Origin: Methylobacterium sp. Leaf104
GTDB taxonomy: Bacteria; Pseudomonadota; Alphaproteobacteria; Rhizobiales; Beijerinckiaceae
Reading direction: 5' to 3'
Assembly: GCF_001422885.1 (NCBI RefSeq)
Contig: NZ_LMMZ01000012.1
Coordinates: 374,388 to 438,387, forward strand
Length of the DNA: 64,000 nt
In this document: piece by piece, positions 44,239 through 53,086 of the stretch
Position numbering within the stretch: the stretch's first letter is position 1
Layout: each line of letters begins with the position of its first letter
Position numbers and translations under genes: made by a program
The notes under the pieces: model-generated
Databases searched by the model: none
Told to the model about the DNA's origin: nothing
The model's input: only the letters and a program-made list of their open reading frames with translations

Positions 44239-45996
44239 TCAGTCGCCCGCCGCGAGGGTCCCGCGCTGGCGCGGATCGGCGGCGCCCGCCAGCAGCCCGT
44301 CGCCGGCCTGCACGGAGTTGGCCGAGCCGGAGGTCGCCCCGACGCGGACCGTGTGGCCGCGGGCCCGGAGCAGGGCCAGGGTGTCGGGGGAGAGGCCTTC
44401 CTCGGCCATCAGCACGTCCGGCTGCCACTGGTGGTGGATGCGCGGCGCGGCCACGGCCTCGGCGAGGTTCATGCGGAAGTCGAGCACGTTGACGATGACC
44501 TGCAGCACCGTCGAGATGATGCGGCTGCCGCCGGGGCTGCCCGTCACCAGGACGAGCCGCCCGTCGCGGAAGACGAAGGCGGGAGTCATCGAGGAGAGCG
44601 GCCGGGCGCCGGGCGAGACCGCGTTGGCGACGCTGCCGACGAGGCCGTAGGCGTTGAGGGCGCCGGGCTTGGCCGAGAAATCGTCCATCTCGTTGTTCAG
44701 GAGCACGCCCGTGCCCTCCGCCACGAGGCCGAGCCCGTAGGAGAAGTTCAGGGTCGTGGTGTTCGAGACCGCGTTGCCGGCGCCGTCGACCACCGAGAAA
44801 TGCGTGGTCTGGTCGGATTCGAAGGGGAGGGGATCGCCGGCCCTGACCTCGGCGGCGGGCCGGGCGCGGGCGGGATCGATGCCGGCCCGCACCGTGGCCG
44901 CGTAGGACTTGGCGATCAGGCCCTCGATCGGCACCTGCGTGCGGGCGGGATCGCCGAGCCAGGTCGCGCGGTCGGCATAGGCCGGCTTCATCGCCTCGGC
45001 CAGGATGTGGAGGGCATCGGCGCTTCCCGAGCCCATGCGGGCGAGGTCGAAGCCTTCCAGCACGTTCAGGATCTCGATGAGGTGGATGCCGCCGGAGCTC
45101 GGCGGCGGCATCGAGGCGATGGCGTAGCCCCGGTAGGTGCCGCGCACGGGCTCGCGGAGCACCGGGCGATAGGCGGCCAGGTCCTCGGCCGTCATCACCC
45201 CGCCCGCGGCGCGCACGGCAGCGGCGATGCGCTCGGCGATGGCGCCCGTGTGGAAGGCGTCGGGACCGGATCTGGCGATGGCCGCCAGCGTGTCGGCGAG
45301 ATCCGCCTGGATCAGCCGTTCGCCGCGCTGTAGGGGCCTGTCGCCGGCAAAAAAGATCTTTCGCGAGGATGGCCAGCGGCCGAGCAGGCCGGCGGCCCGG
45401 GGCAGCGAATCGGCGAGGCCCGATTCCACGGGGATGCCCTCGCGGGCCAGCGCCTCGGCCGGGGCGATCAGGTCGGCCAGGGTGAAGCGGCCCGAGCCGT
45501 AGAGCCGATGCGCCTCGGCCAGGCCCCGCACGGTGCCGGGCACGCCCACCGCCTTGCCGGTCCGGGTCGAGGCGGCGCGGTCGGGCTCGCCCTTGGGGTC
45601 GAGGAACATGTCGGAGCGGGCGGCGGCCGGGGCGGTCTCGCGGTAATCGAGGGCGATCGTCTCGTCGCCCGCCGCCCGGTGGATCATCATGAAGCCGCCA
45701 CCGCCGAGGTTGCCGGCCCGCGGCAGGGTCACGGCGAGGGCGAAGCCCACCGCCACGGCGGCGTCGATGGCGTTGCCGCCGGCCCGCAGGATCGCGACGC
45801 CGACCCGTGTGGCGCGCGCCTCCTGCGAGGCGACCATGCCCCGGGCGCCGAGCACCGGCAGCAGGCGGGCATCGTCGGACTGGATCGGCGGCGGCTCGGG
45901 CGAGCCCGGTGTGGAGCCGGCGGTCCCTTGCGCGAAACCCGACCCGGTGGCGGCCAGGACCAGGGCGAGGGCGATGCGCGAGGGGGTCAGCCGCAT
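44239..45996 (-). CDS. ggt: Gamma-glutamyltransferase
   Basis: A periplasmic N-terminal nucleophile hydrolase (585 aa) that cleaves or transfers the gamma-glutamyl group of glutathione. Residues 1-22 are a signal peptide (IALALVLAATGSGFAQ). The self-processing nucleophile threonine lies in SDQTTHFSVVDGAGNAVSNT, and LNFSYGLGLVAEGTGVLLNN, RPLSSMTPAFVF and GSPGGSRIISTVLQVIVNVL complete the family signature. Its ATG lies one base after the stop of the membrane-protein gene, so rlmN, that gene and ggt form one transcript. Confidence 0.95.
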   Translation of the reverse strand: MRLTPSRIALALVLAATGSGFAQGTAGSTPGSPEPPPIQSDDARLLPVLGARGMVASQEARATRVGVAILRAGGNAIDAAVAVGFALAVTLPRAGNLGGGGFMMIHRAAGDETIALDYRETAPAAARSDMFLDPKGEPDRAASTRTGKAVGVPGTVRGLAEAHRLYGSGRFTLADLIAPAEALAREGIPVESGLADSLPRAAGLLGRWPSSRKIFFAGDRPLQRGERLIQADLADTLAAIARSGPDAFHTGAIAERIAAAVRAAGGVMTAEDLAAYRPVLREPVRGTYRGYAIASMPPPSSGGIHLIEILNVLEGFDLARMGSGSADALHILAEAMKPAYADRATWLGDPARTQVPIEGLIAKSYAATVRAGIDPARARPAAEVRAGDPLPFESDQTTHFSVVDGAGNAVSNTTTLNFSYGLGLVAEGTGVLLNNEMDDFSAKPGALNAYGLVGSVANAVSPGARPLSSMTPAFVFRDGRLVLVTGSPGGSRIISTVLQVIVNVLDFRMNLAEAVAAPRIHHQWQPDVLMAEEGLSPDTLALLRARGHTVRVGATSGSANSVQAGDGLLAGAADPRQRGTLAAGD

Positions 45997-45997
45997 G

Positions 45998-46510
45998 TCA
46001 GGCGCGTCCGTTGCCGCGGGGCGGGAGAGCGGGCGCGCCGTGATGACGCCCGGCGATCGACCAGTAGACGAGGCCCGAGGCCGCCCCGGTGAGGAACAGC
46101 ACCGCGGTGATGCGCCCCTCCAGGGCCAGGGCCTCGGGACTCGCCCCGGTGCGCGACAGGCCGCGGGCGAGCCAGGGCACGGCGGCGGTGAGGAGGCCCG
46201 TCCCGGCACCGTACCAGGTGGCGGCGCGCCAGTTCAGGACGGCGCCGAGGACGGCCACCAGGACGGGCGGCACCACCAGGAGCACGAACAGTGCGCGGGC
46301 GATGGCGGCGAGGGCGAACAGCAGGGTCTCGGGGCCGATCCCGGAGGCGAGGTCCGTCAGCCCGGAGAACAGCCCGACGAGCCCGAGGCGGGACAGGGTC
46401 TCGCTGGTGGCCGGGTCGAGCAGCGCGCCGAGGGCCAGGACGGCCGCCCCGCAGGGGATCGCCAGGACCAGCGCGAGGCTCGCGATGAACAGGTCGCCGA
46501 GGAGACGCAC
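45998..46510 (-). CDS. Small membrane protein in the rlmN-ggt operon
   Basis: A 170-residue protein with about four hydrophobic helices (LFIASLALVLAIPCGAAVLA, LLFALAAIARALFVLLVVPP, a central pair, and ITAVLFLTGAASGLVYWSIA) that I cannot assign to a named family. It begins with GTG at 46510, 3 bases after the rlmN stop, and ends one base before ggt. The tight packing means co-translation with both neighbours. No charged motif suggests a catalytic function. Confidence 0.7.
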   Translation of the reverse strand: MRLLGDLFIASLALVLAIPCGAAVLALGALLDPATSETLSRLGLVGLFSGLTDLASGIGPETLLFALAAIARALFVLLVVPPVLVAVLGAVLNWRAATWYGAGTGLLTAAVPWLARGLSRTGASPEALALEGRITAVLFLTGAASGLVYWSIAGRHHGAPALPPRGNGRA

Positions 46511-46513
46511 CCG

Positions 46514-47815
46514 TCAGTCTTCGTCGCCGTCGTCGGCGCCCGCATAGACGCCCTCGGCGCCGATGCCGTCCTCCAGCATCATCCGGGCGCGGGCGCGCAG
46601 CTTCTCGGTCTCGCTCTTGAGCTGGCCGCAGGCGGCCAGGATGTCCCGGCCGCGAGGCGTCCGGACCGGGGACGCATAGCCGGCTTCGTAGACGATTTCC
46701 GAGAAGCGCTCGATGCGCTCCCAGTCCGAGCACTCGTAGGCGCTGCCCGGCCAGGGATTGAACGGGATCAGGTTGATCTTGGCCGGGATTCCCTTGAGCA
46801 GGCGCACCAGCTCGCGCGCGTCGGCGTCGGTGTCGTTGATGCCCTTGAGCATCACGTACTCGAAGGTGATGCGCCGGGCGTTGTTCAGGCCCGGATAGGC
46901 CCGGCAGGCGGCCAGCAGCTCGGCGAGCGGATACTTGCGGTTCAGGGGTACCAGCGTGTCGCGCAGGTCGTCGCGCACCGCGTGGAGCGAGATCGCCAGC
47001 ATGGCATGGGCCTCGTCACCGAGGCGCTGCATCTGCGGCACCACGCCGGAGGTCGAGACGGTGATGCGCCGGCGCGAGAGGCCGAGGCCCTCCTGGTCGG
47101 CCATGACCCCGACGGCGTCGACGACGTTGTCGAGGTTGTAGAGGGGCTCGCCCATGCCCATGAAGACGATGTTGGTGACCTTGCGCCGGGTCTCGTCCTC
47201 GCCGGGGGCGGTCGGGTTCTGGCCGGCCCAGTCGTTGAGGTGGTCGCGGGCGACGACGAGCTGCGCCGTGATCTCGGCCGCCGTCAGGTTGCGCACGAGG
47301 CGTTGGGTGCCGGTGTGGCAGAACGAGCAGGTGAGGGTGCAGCCGACCTGGCTCGAGACGCAGAGGGTGCCGCGCCCGCGCCCCGGGATGTAGACGCACT
47401 CGATCTCGGCGCCGCGGTTGTGGTCGTGCTTGCCCATGGGGGCCATGCGCATCAGCCACTTGCGGGTGCCGTCGCGGGACACCTGCTCGGTGATCACCTC
47501 GGGCCGGTCGAGGGTGTAGGCGTCGGCGAGCTGAGCCTTCAGGCCCTTGCCGACATTGGTCATCTCGTCGAAGGCCTTGGCGCCGCGCACGTTGAGCCAG
47601 TGCCAGATCTGGCCGGAGCGCATGCGCTGCTCGCGCTCGGAGACGCCGATGGCGCCGAGCCGGGCCTTCAGCTGCTCGCGGGTGAGCCCCACCAGGGACG
47701 CGCGCCCGGGGGGCGGCGCCTGGTTTCCGGCCTGCGGCTCGAACTCCGGCAGCTTCTCGATTGCGGGAACGGCGCTCGCGTCGCGCCGGGCGGTGTCGAA
47801 CGACGCCGTCGCCAT
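46514..47815 (-). CDS. rlmN: Dual-specificity 23S rRNA/tRNA (adenine-C2) methyltransferase RlmN
   Basis: A radical-SAM methyltransferase (433 aa) that makes m2A2503 in 23S rRNA and m2A37 in some tRNAs. The iron-sulfur cluster motif C-x3-C-x2-C is at residues 159-166 (CTLTCSFC). [19 protein letters not shown] and the C-terminal [12 protein letters not shown] with the mechanistic cysteine are present. I start at [15 protein letters not shown] (47815); about 40 residues at the N-terminus are longer than in E. coli RlmN (384 aa). Confidence 0.96.
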   Translation of the reverse strand: MATASFDTARRDASAVPAIEKLPEFEPQAGNQAPPPGRASLVGLTREQLKARLGAIGVSEREQRMRSGQIWHWLNVRGAKAFDEMTNVGKGLKAQLADAYTLDRPEVITEQVSRDGTRKWLMRMAPMGKHDHNRGAEIECVYIPGRGRGTLCVSSQVGCTLTCSFCHTGTQRLVRNLTAAEITAQLVVARDHLNDWAGQNPTAPGEDETRRKVTNIVFMGMGEPLYNLDNVVDAVGVMADQEGLGLSRRRITVSTSGVVPQMQRLGDEAHAMLAISLHAVRDDLRDTLVPLNRKYPLAELLAACRAYPGLNNARRITFEYVMLKGINDTDADARELVRLLKGIPAKINLIPFNPWPGSAYECSDWERIERFSEIVYEAGYASPVRTPRGRDILAACGQLKSETEKLRARARMMLEDGIGAEGVYAGADDGDED

Positions 47816-47986
47816 GATCTGGATGAACCTTCGGACTTGGAATGGGTCCGGTATAGGGGATTCGGGTCCAAAACGCGAATGCGGGACGGGCTGCGCCGGA
47901 CTCATGCGATCCGGCGCCGCCGCTTCGGGCTTCCGCCCGGATCGCCCGACGGGCCGGCCGGCGGGGACCGCCCGGCCGGCGATCGC

Positions 47987-48433
47987 CTATTGCGCCGGTT
48001 TGGCCTCGCTCGGCGGCGCGCCGGCAGCGGGATTCTCGGCAGCGGGATTTTCGGCGGGCGGCGCGGGCCGGAGGACGTTCTTGCTGATGCTGCCCTCCGG
48101 ACCGTATTCCCCGGCCACCGCGATGCAGGCCTGCTCGCGGTTGAGCTGCATCTGGTTCGACATCAGGGCGAACATGGTCTGCACCCGTCCGCCGAACGGC
48201 CCGCGCGGACTGACGTCGGCGGCGCGCACGTTCTGCTTCTCGAGGAGGGCGTCGAACTCCTCCGTGCCGATGCGGTAGCCGCAGACATTGGCGGCGGCGA
48301 AGATGTAGGCGGCGAATTCGAGCGCCCGCGGCGAGGGCGCGTTGCGGATCTGGGCCTGCGCGGCCGGCGGCAGCGCGAGACAGGTGGCGAGGCAAGCGGC
48401 GAGGCCTGCGGCCAGCGGGGGACGAGCGGACAT
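47987..48433 (-). CDS. Secreted hypothetical protein with Pro/Ala-rich tail
   Basis: A 148-residue protein that I do not recognise. Residues 1-27 are a signal peptide (AAGLAACLATCLALPPAAQA). The mature domain (residues 30-115) has two cysteines (ANVCGYRIG, EQACIAVAG) that could form a disulfide. The C-terminal 30 residues are Pro/Ala/Glu-rich with a duplicated AENPAAENPAA coded by a 15-bp tandem repeat at 48023-48052. It is flanked by hisG and rlmN on the same strand but separated from both. Confidence 0.65.
   Translation of the reverse strand: MSARPPLAAGLAACLATCLALPPAAQAQIRNAPSPRALEFAAYIFAAANVCGYRIGTEEFDALLEKQNVRAADVSPRGPFGGRVQTMFALMSNQMQLNREQACIAVAGEYGPEGSISKNVLRPAPPAENPAAENPAAGAPPSEAKPAQ
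48023..48052. repeat. 15-bp tandem duplication in the 3' end of the secreted hypothetical gene
   Basis: GGCAGCGGGATTCTC (48023-48037) is followed by a copy with one change (48038-48052). It codes for the repeated ENPAA units. Confidence 0.8.
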
Positions 48434-48519
48434 GCGTGGGGTTTCCTCAGGCGCGGAGGCTTCACGCTCCGCTTGCGCGCTGAGATAGGCCCCGGGCGTC
48501 CGGCGTCAAACGCCCGGCC

Positions 48520-49500
48520 TCAGCCGAGCCGGCCCAGCAGCCGGTCCATCAGCGGATTGTCCGGCGTGAAGGCGTAGTCGACCTTGCGCACGCTCACGGC
48601 GCCCGCCCCGGCCTTGACCAGGGCGTCGGCCAGATCGAACACCGCGTCGACCGGGCAGTGCAGCACCATCTCGCCGCGGCCCTCGGGCGCGCCGTAGGGC
48701 AGGGCGGCATCGTGCAGGGCGGCGATGCCGGCCAGGTCGATGTCGCCGTCGTCCGGCATGGCGGCACGGACCTCGCGGGTGGTGCGCGCACGCTCCTCCG
48801 CCTGGATGCGGCCGAGGACGGCGCGCAGCGCCCGGCGCTGCGGCTCGCCCCAGGGCGCGTTCAGGGAGGCGACGAGGTTCGCCTCCGAGCGCAGGATGAT
48901 CCCGTCCTCCAGGATCTTCAGGGCGTTGGCGGCGAGCGTCGCCCCCGTGGTGGTGATGTCGACGATGATCTCGGCCGAGCCCGCGGCCGGCGCGCCCTCG
49001 GTGGCGCCCAGGCTCTCGACGATGCGGTAATCCGCGACCCCGTGCTCGGCGAAGAACCGGCGGGTGAGATTGACGTACTTCGTGGCGATGCGCAGGCGCT
49101 TGCCGTGGCGGACCCGCATCTCGGCGGCGACCTCGTCGAGGTCGCTCATGGCGCGGACGTCGATCCAGGCCTGGGGCACGGCCACGACCACGGTGGCCTG
49201 ACCGAAACCGAGCGGCGTCAGGAGCTCGACCTGGCCGCGGGCGTCGGGCAGCGATTCGCGGATCAGGTCCTCGCCGGTGATGCCGAGATGGGCCGTGCCG
49301 CTGGCGAGCTGCGCCGCGATCTCGGAGGCCGAGAGGTAGCGCACCTCGACACCGGGCACGCCGACGAGTTTTCCGCGATAGTCGCGGGCGCCGGTGTTCT
49401 GGGCGAGCTTGAGGCCGGCCCGGGCGAAGAAGGCGGCGGCGTTCTCCTGCAGCCGGCCCTTGGACGGAACGGCGAGGACGAGGGAATCCGGTTCAGCCAA
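48520..49500 (-). CDS. hisG: ATP phosphoribosyltransferase catalytic subunit HisG
   Basis: Catalyses the first step of histidine synthesis, ATP plus PRPP to phosphoribosyl-ATP. LVLAVPSKGRLQENAAAFF, HLGITGEDLIRE, RIATKYVNLTRRFF and the PRPP loop EIIVDITTTGATLAANALK are clear. The 326-residue length is the form seen in Bradyrhizobium-type alphaproteobacteria, with about 100 residues beyond the short HisG core. The start appears to be TTG at 49500 (TTGGCTGAACCG), overlapping the hisZ stop by 8 bases with GAAGGA upstream. HisZ is the regulatory partner. A later start is possible, but the overlap suggests coupling. Confidence 0.93.
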   Translation of the reverse strand: MAEPDSLVLAVPSKGRLQENAAAFFARAGLKLAQNTGARDYRGKLVGVPGVEVRYLSASEIAAQLASGTAHLGITGEDLIRESLPDARGQVELLTPLGFGQATVVVAVPQAWIDVRAMSDLDEVAAEMRVRHGKRLRIATKYVNLTRRFFAEHGVADYRIVESLGATEGAPAAGSAEIIVDITTTGATLAANALKILEDGIILRSEANLVASLNAPWGEPQRRALRAVLGRIQAEERARTTREVRAAMPDDGDIDLAGIAALHDAALPYGAPEGRGEMVLHCPVDAVFDLADALVKAGAGAVSVRKVDYAFTPDNPLMDRLLGRLG

Positions 49501-50689
49501 CGGTCGCGTCCTTCTCGCTGGGAGCGTTCGCGGCGACCCGCGAGAGCCAGACGGCGCAGCCGACGGCGGGCACGGGCACGGGGCTTCCGAGATGCTGGAG
49601 CAGGCCGTCGTAGCGGCCGCCGCCCACCAGGGGCAGCTTCGGCGCACCCGGCGCCGTGCCCTCGAAGATGAACCCGGTGTAGTAGTCGAGGTTGCGCGCG
49701 AAGCCGCCGGAGAAGCGGAAGCGCTCCACGGCGAGGCCCCGGGCGGCCATGAAGCCGGTGCGCTCCTCGAACAGGTCGAGGGCCGCGTCGAGGGGCGGGT
49801 GGTCGAGGCCGGCCTCCTGTACCAGGGCCCGCACCGCGGCGGCGGCGCTGTCGGGGTCGCCCTCGATGGCGCGGTAGCGGTCGACGATGGCGCGGTTCTC
49901 GGGGTTGAGGCCTGAGCCGCCGCTCGCCTGCGCGGCGGCCTTGGCGAGGAAGCGCTCGGCGATCTCGCCGGCGCTGCGGCCGCCGACCCGCGAGATGCCG
50001 GCGATCGACAGCACGTCCTCCACGAAGGCGCGCACGCCGCCGGGATTCTGGCCCTGGATCGCCGCGAGGAGCCCCGCATGCGGGTCCTCGGTGCGCAGGC
50101 CGTTGGTGACCGCGTCGAGGGAGCGGCCGGCGGCCAGCGCCCGCAGGGTGCGGCGCTTGGCGGTGGGGGGCACGCCGAGGGCGTCGAGCAGGGCGTCGAC
50201 GAGGCCCATGTCGCCGAGGCGGACGGCGACGTCGCTGCGCCCGAGCAGGGCGAGGCCCTCCAGGGCGAGGCCGATCACCTCGGCATCGGCGGCCGGCGTG
50301 TCGGTGCGCCCGACCGACTCGATGCCGGCCTGGAGGAACTCGTCAGGCTCGTCGCCGGCCAGCCGGAAGACCGGCCCGAGATAGCTGTAATCGGCGCCCT
50401 GCGGGGCGGACGGCGAGGGCGCCGAGAATTTCGGGGCGTGCGCGAGGTGGTGGCGGCAGACCGGAATCGTGAATTCCGGCCGCAGGCAGAGCTCGCTGCC
50501 CGAGGCGTCCTGGGTCACGAAGATGCGCCGGCGGATGTCCTCGCCCGACAGTTCGAGGAACGGCTCCGCCGGCTGCAGCACCGGCGGCGTCACCGCGCCG
50601 TAGCCGGCCTCCTGGAAATGCGCGAGCAGGCGCAGGTGGTCCTGCGATCGTTCCCCCGCGGTGCCCGCGCCTGCCTCCGGTCTCGTCAT
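49493..50689 (-). CDS. hisZ: ATP phosphoribosyltransferase regulatory subunit HisZ
   Basis: A HisRS paralogue (398 aa) without aminoacylation activity that forms a complex with HisG and gives it feedback regulation. Class II remnants are visible ([71 protein letters not shown]), while the anticodon-binding domain is missing, as expected. The start MTRPEAGAGTAGERSQDHLR is chosen from conserved content; a longer frame is spurious. It is immediately upstream of hisG and 89 bases downstream of the hemH 3' end. Confidence 0.94.
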   Translation of the reverse strand: MTRPEAGAGTAGERSQDHLRLLAHFQEAGYGAVTPPVLQPAEPFLELSGEDIRRRIFVTQDASGSELCLRPEFTIPVCRHHLAHAPKFSAPSPSAPQGADYSYLGPVFRLAGDEPDEFLQAGIESVGRTDTPAADAEVIGLALEGLALLGRSDVAVRLGDMGLVDALLDALGVPPTAKRRTLRALAAGRSLDAVTNGLRTEDPHAGLLAAIQGQNPGGVRAFVEDVLSIAGISRVGGRSAGEIAERFLAKAAAQASGGSGLNPENRAIVDRYRAIEGDPDSAAAAVRALVQEAGLDHPPLDAALDLFEERTGFMAARGLAVERFRFSGGFARNLDYYTGFIFEGTAPGAPKLPLVGGGRYDGLLQHLGSPVPVPAVGCAVWLSRVAANAPSEKDATVG

Positions 50690-50778
50690 CGTCTCGCCTG
50701 CCGCCTCGTCGCGGGCTCTAGTAGCAACCGGGCCTGCGCTTGGCGATGGCTTTTGGCGACGGCCTCCGGCCGGGGCGC

Positions 50779-51867
50779 CTAGACCCAGCCCTGCAATTCG
50801 CGCCGCACCACGGTCTCGATCACCGTCATGCCGAGGTCGCTGTCGTTCAGGCAGGGGATGTAGGCGAATTGCTCGCCGCCATTGTCCTCGAAGTAGTGGC
50901 GGTTCTCGCCGTCGAGCTCCTCCAGGGTCTCGAGGCAGTCGGCGGTGAAGCCGGGCGCCACGATCGCCATGCGCTTGACGCCGCTCTTGGCGAGGGTCTG
51001 CACGGTCTCGTCGGTGTAGGGCCGCAGCCATTCCTCGTTGCCGAAGCGCGACTGGAAGGTGGTGCGCATCCGCTCGGTCGAGAAGCCCAGCGCCTCGCGG
51101 ATCAGGCGCCCGGTCTTCACGCACTGGCAATGGTAGGGGTCGCCCTTCAGGAGGTAGCTCTTGGGCACCCCGTGGAACGAGGTCAGGATCACCTCGGGCT
51201 CGAAATCGAGCTTGGCCAGGCCCTCACGGATCGAGGTCGCCATCGCTTCGATGTAGACCGGGTCGTCGTGATAGGGCGGCGAGACGCGCACGGTCGGCTG
51301 CCAGCGCATCTGCATCAGGGCCTTGAAGGCCTGGTCGCAGGCGGTGGCCGAGGTCGCGGCGGCGTATTGGGGATAGAGCGGCACCAGCAGGATGCGGTCG
51401 CAGCCCTGGTCGAGCAGGGCCTGGATCCGCACGGAGACCTCCGGCTTGCCGTAGCGCATGGCCCAATCGACCACGACCGAATCACCCATGGCCGCCTGCA
51501 GGCGCTCGGCCTGGCCGCGGGTGATGGTCTTGAGAGGGCCCTCGTCCCGCTCGTTGTTCCACACGCTGGCATAGTCGCGGCCCTTCGGCCCCGGGCGCTT
51601 GGTCAGGATGACGAGGTTGAGGAGCGGCCACCAGATCAGGCGCGGGACCTCGATCACCCGGCGGTCCGAGAGGAACTCCTTGAGGTAGCGGCGCATCGGC
51701 CAGTAGCTCGTACCTTCCGGCGTTCCGAGATTCATCAGGAGGACGCCGACCCGGCCCCAGCGCACCGGCGGATGCTCGGACGGCAGGGGCGCGCCCTGCG
51801 GCACGCCCGCCTGGGTCGGGAGCGACAGGCCGTCCTGCGGGAGCGGCGGTGCGACGCGTTCGTTCAT
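50779..51867 (-). CDS. hemH: Ferrochelatase
   Basis: Inserts ferrous iron into protoporphyrin IX, the last step of heme b synthesis (362 aa). The family blocks VGVLLMNLGTPEG, RRYLKEFLSDRRVIE, VPLYPQYAAATSATACDQAF, the active-site histidine in LTSFHGVPKSYLLKGDPYHC and APGFTADCLETLEEL with its glutamate pair are all present. I start at MNERVAPPLPQDG (51867). hemE and hemJ are 6-7 kb away in another transcription unit; hisZG follow on the same strand. Confidence 0.96.
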   Translation of the reverse strand: MNERVAPPLPQDGLSLPTQAGVPQGAPLPSEHPPVRWGRVGVLLMNLGTPEGTSYWPMRRYLKEFLSDRRVIEVPRLIWWPLLNLVILTKRPGPKGRDYASVWNNERDEGPLKTITRGQAERLQAAMGDSVVVDWAMRYGKPEVSVRIQALLDQGCDRILLVPLYPQYAAATSATACDQAFKALMQMRWQPTVRVSPPYHDDPVYIEAMATSIREGLAKLDFEPEVILTSFHGVPKSYLLKGDPYHCQCVKTGRLIREALGFSTERMRTTFQSRFGNEEWLRPYTDETVQTLAKSGVKRMAIVAPGFTADCLETLEELDGENRHYFEDNGGEQFAYIPCLNDSDLGMTVIETVVRRELQGWV

Positions 51868-51992
51868 CGGGTTTCCGTATCGCTCTGGAGGGGAGCGCTT
51901 GAGAGCGGCGGGTTCACAAAGGTTGTGTCGTGGGGGATATCTATCTAGAGCACGGAGCCTTCCAGCGATCACACGATGGATGAAGGCGCGAC

Positions 51993-52946
51993 ATGCCGTC
52001 TCCCCGGTACTTCCTCAACCACTTCATGCCCTTCACGGGCTATCCCTATACGGGGGGGCCGACCGCCTGCAATCTCTGCGGCTCGGCGGAATCCGTGGTG
52101 GTGGCCGAGAGCGACCGCCGGCTGAAGACCCTGCGCTCGATCGCCTGCCGCCAGTGCGGCCTCATCCGCACCGATCCGATGCCGACACCGGCCGAGCTCG
52201 CGGACTACTACGCCACCGCCTACCGGGCCGACTACCAGCTCGCCTTCGCGGGCGGCCCGCCGCGGGTCCACCTCAAGCGCTCGGCCCGCGAGGCCGCCTT
52301 CCGCACCGGGCTCCTGGCACCCAAGCTGAAGCCCGGCGCCCGGGTGCTCGATTTCGGCTCGGGCTCGGGCGAGTTCCTGGCCGAGGTCCGCGCGAAGGGT
52401 TGCGAGGCGATCGGCATCGAGCCGGGGCGGGACTACGCCAACTATGCCCGCACCCACCACGGCGTCGAGGTTCTGGACGATGCCGATGACGAGCGCTTCC
52501 CCGAGGCGCATTTCGACGTCATCACCACCCGGCACGTGCTGGAGCACCTGCGCGATCCGGCCGACGTGATGGAGCGCCTGTCGCGCTGGCTGAAGCCGGA
52601 CGGCGTGCTCTTCGCCGCCGTGCCCGACATGGCCACCACCGGCAAGCCCGCGCACGAGCGCTTCCACTTCGCCCATGTCCACGGCTTCGTGCGCGAGACC
52701 TTCGACCTCACCGCCCGCCGGGCCGGCCTCGTGCCGCATCCGGACTATCCGCGCGAGAACACCGCGGTGGTCTACGCCAAGACCGACGCCCCGCCCGTGA
52801 CCCTGGCCAATCCCGGGCTCGCCGAGCGTCTGGCCGTGGAGCTGAAACCGATGCCGCCCGCCGTCTTCCTGGCCTCCGGCGCCTGGCTCTGGCCGATGGT
52901 CCGCCGCAACGCCAAGGCGGTGCGCGATACCTTCGTGTCGCGCTGA
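51993..52946 (+). CDS. Zinc-ribbon class I SAM methyltransferase
   Basis: A 317-residue protein. Residues 26-60 form a zinc ribbon with two CxxC knuckles (CNLCGS and CRQCGL) seen in the sugar C-methyltransferase / methyltransferase-13-like group. The SAM motif is RVLDFGSGSGEFLAEV, followed by HFDVITTRHVLEHLRDPADV. The substrate is unknown; relatives act on nucleotide sugars or in natural-product pathways. It stands alone, divergent from hemH across 125 bases. Confidence 0.82.
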   Translation: MPSPRYFLNHFMPFTGYPYTGGPTACNLCGSAESVVVAESDRRLKTLRSIACRQCGLIRTDPMPTPAELADYYATAYRADYQLAFAGGPPRVHLKRSAREAAFRTGLLAPKLKPGARVLDFGSGSGEFLAEVRAKGCEAIGIEPGRDYANYARTHHGVEVLDDADDERFPEAHFDVITTRHVLEHLRDPADVMERLSRWLKPDGVLFAAVPDMATTGKPAHERFHFAHVHGFVRETFDLTARRAGLVPHPDYPRENTAVVYAKTDAPPVTLANPGLAERLAVELKPMPPAVFLASGAWLWPMVRRNAKAVRDTFVSR

Positions 52947-53086
52947 AGCGGCCGCGGAACCCTGACACGGGGGCCGGACCCTCGCACGGCGGCGGCCGGC
53001 CGTCGTAGGCCCTTCGCGAACGGCGTCCTAGAACACGGGATCGGGCGGCGGCATCCGGCCGCCCGCCCGACGCCTGAGACGCCGCC

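Noticed and set aside
49493..50689. Second histidyl-tRNA synthetase
   Set aside because: It lacks the anticodon-binding domain and is coupled to hisG; this is HisZ.
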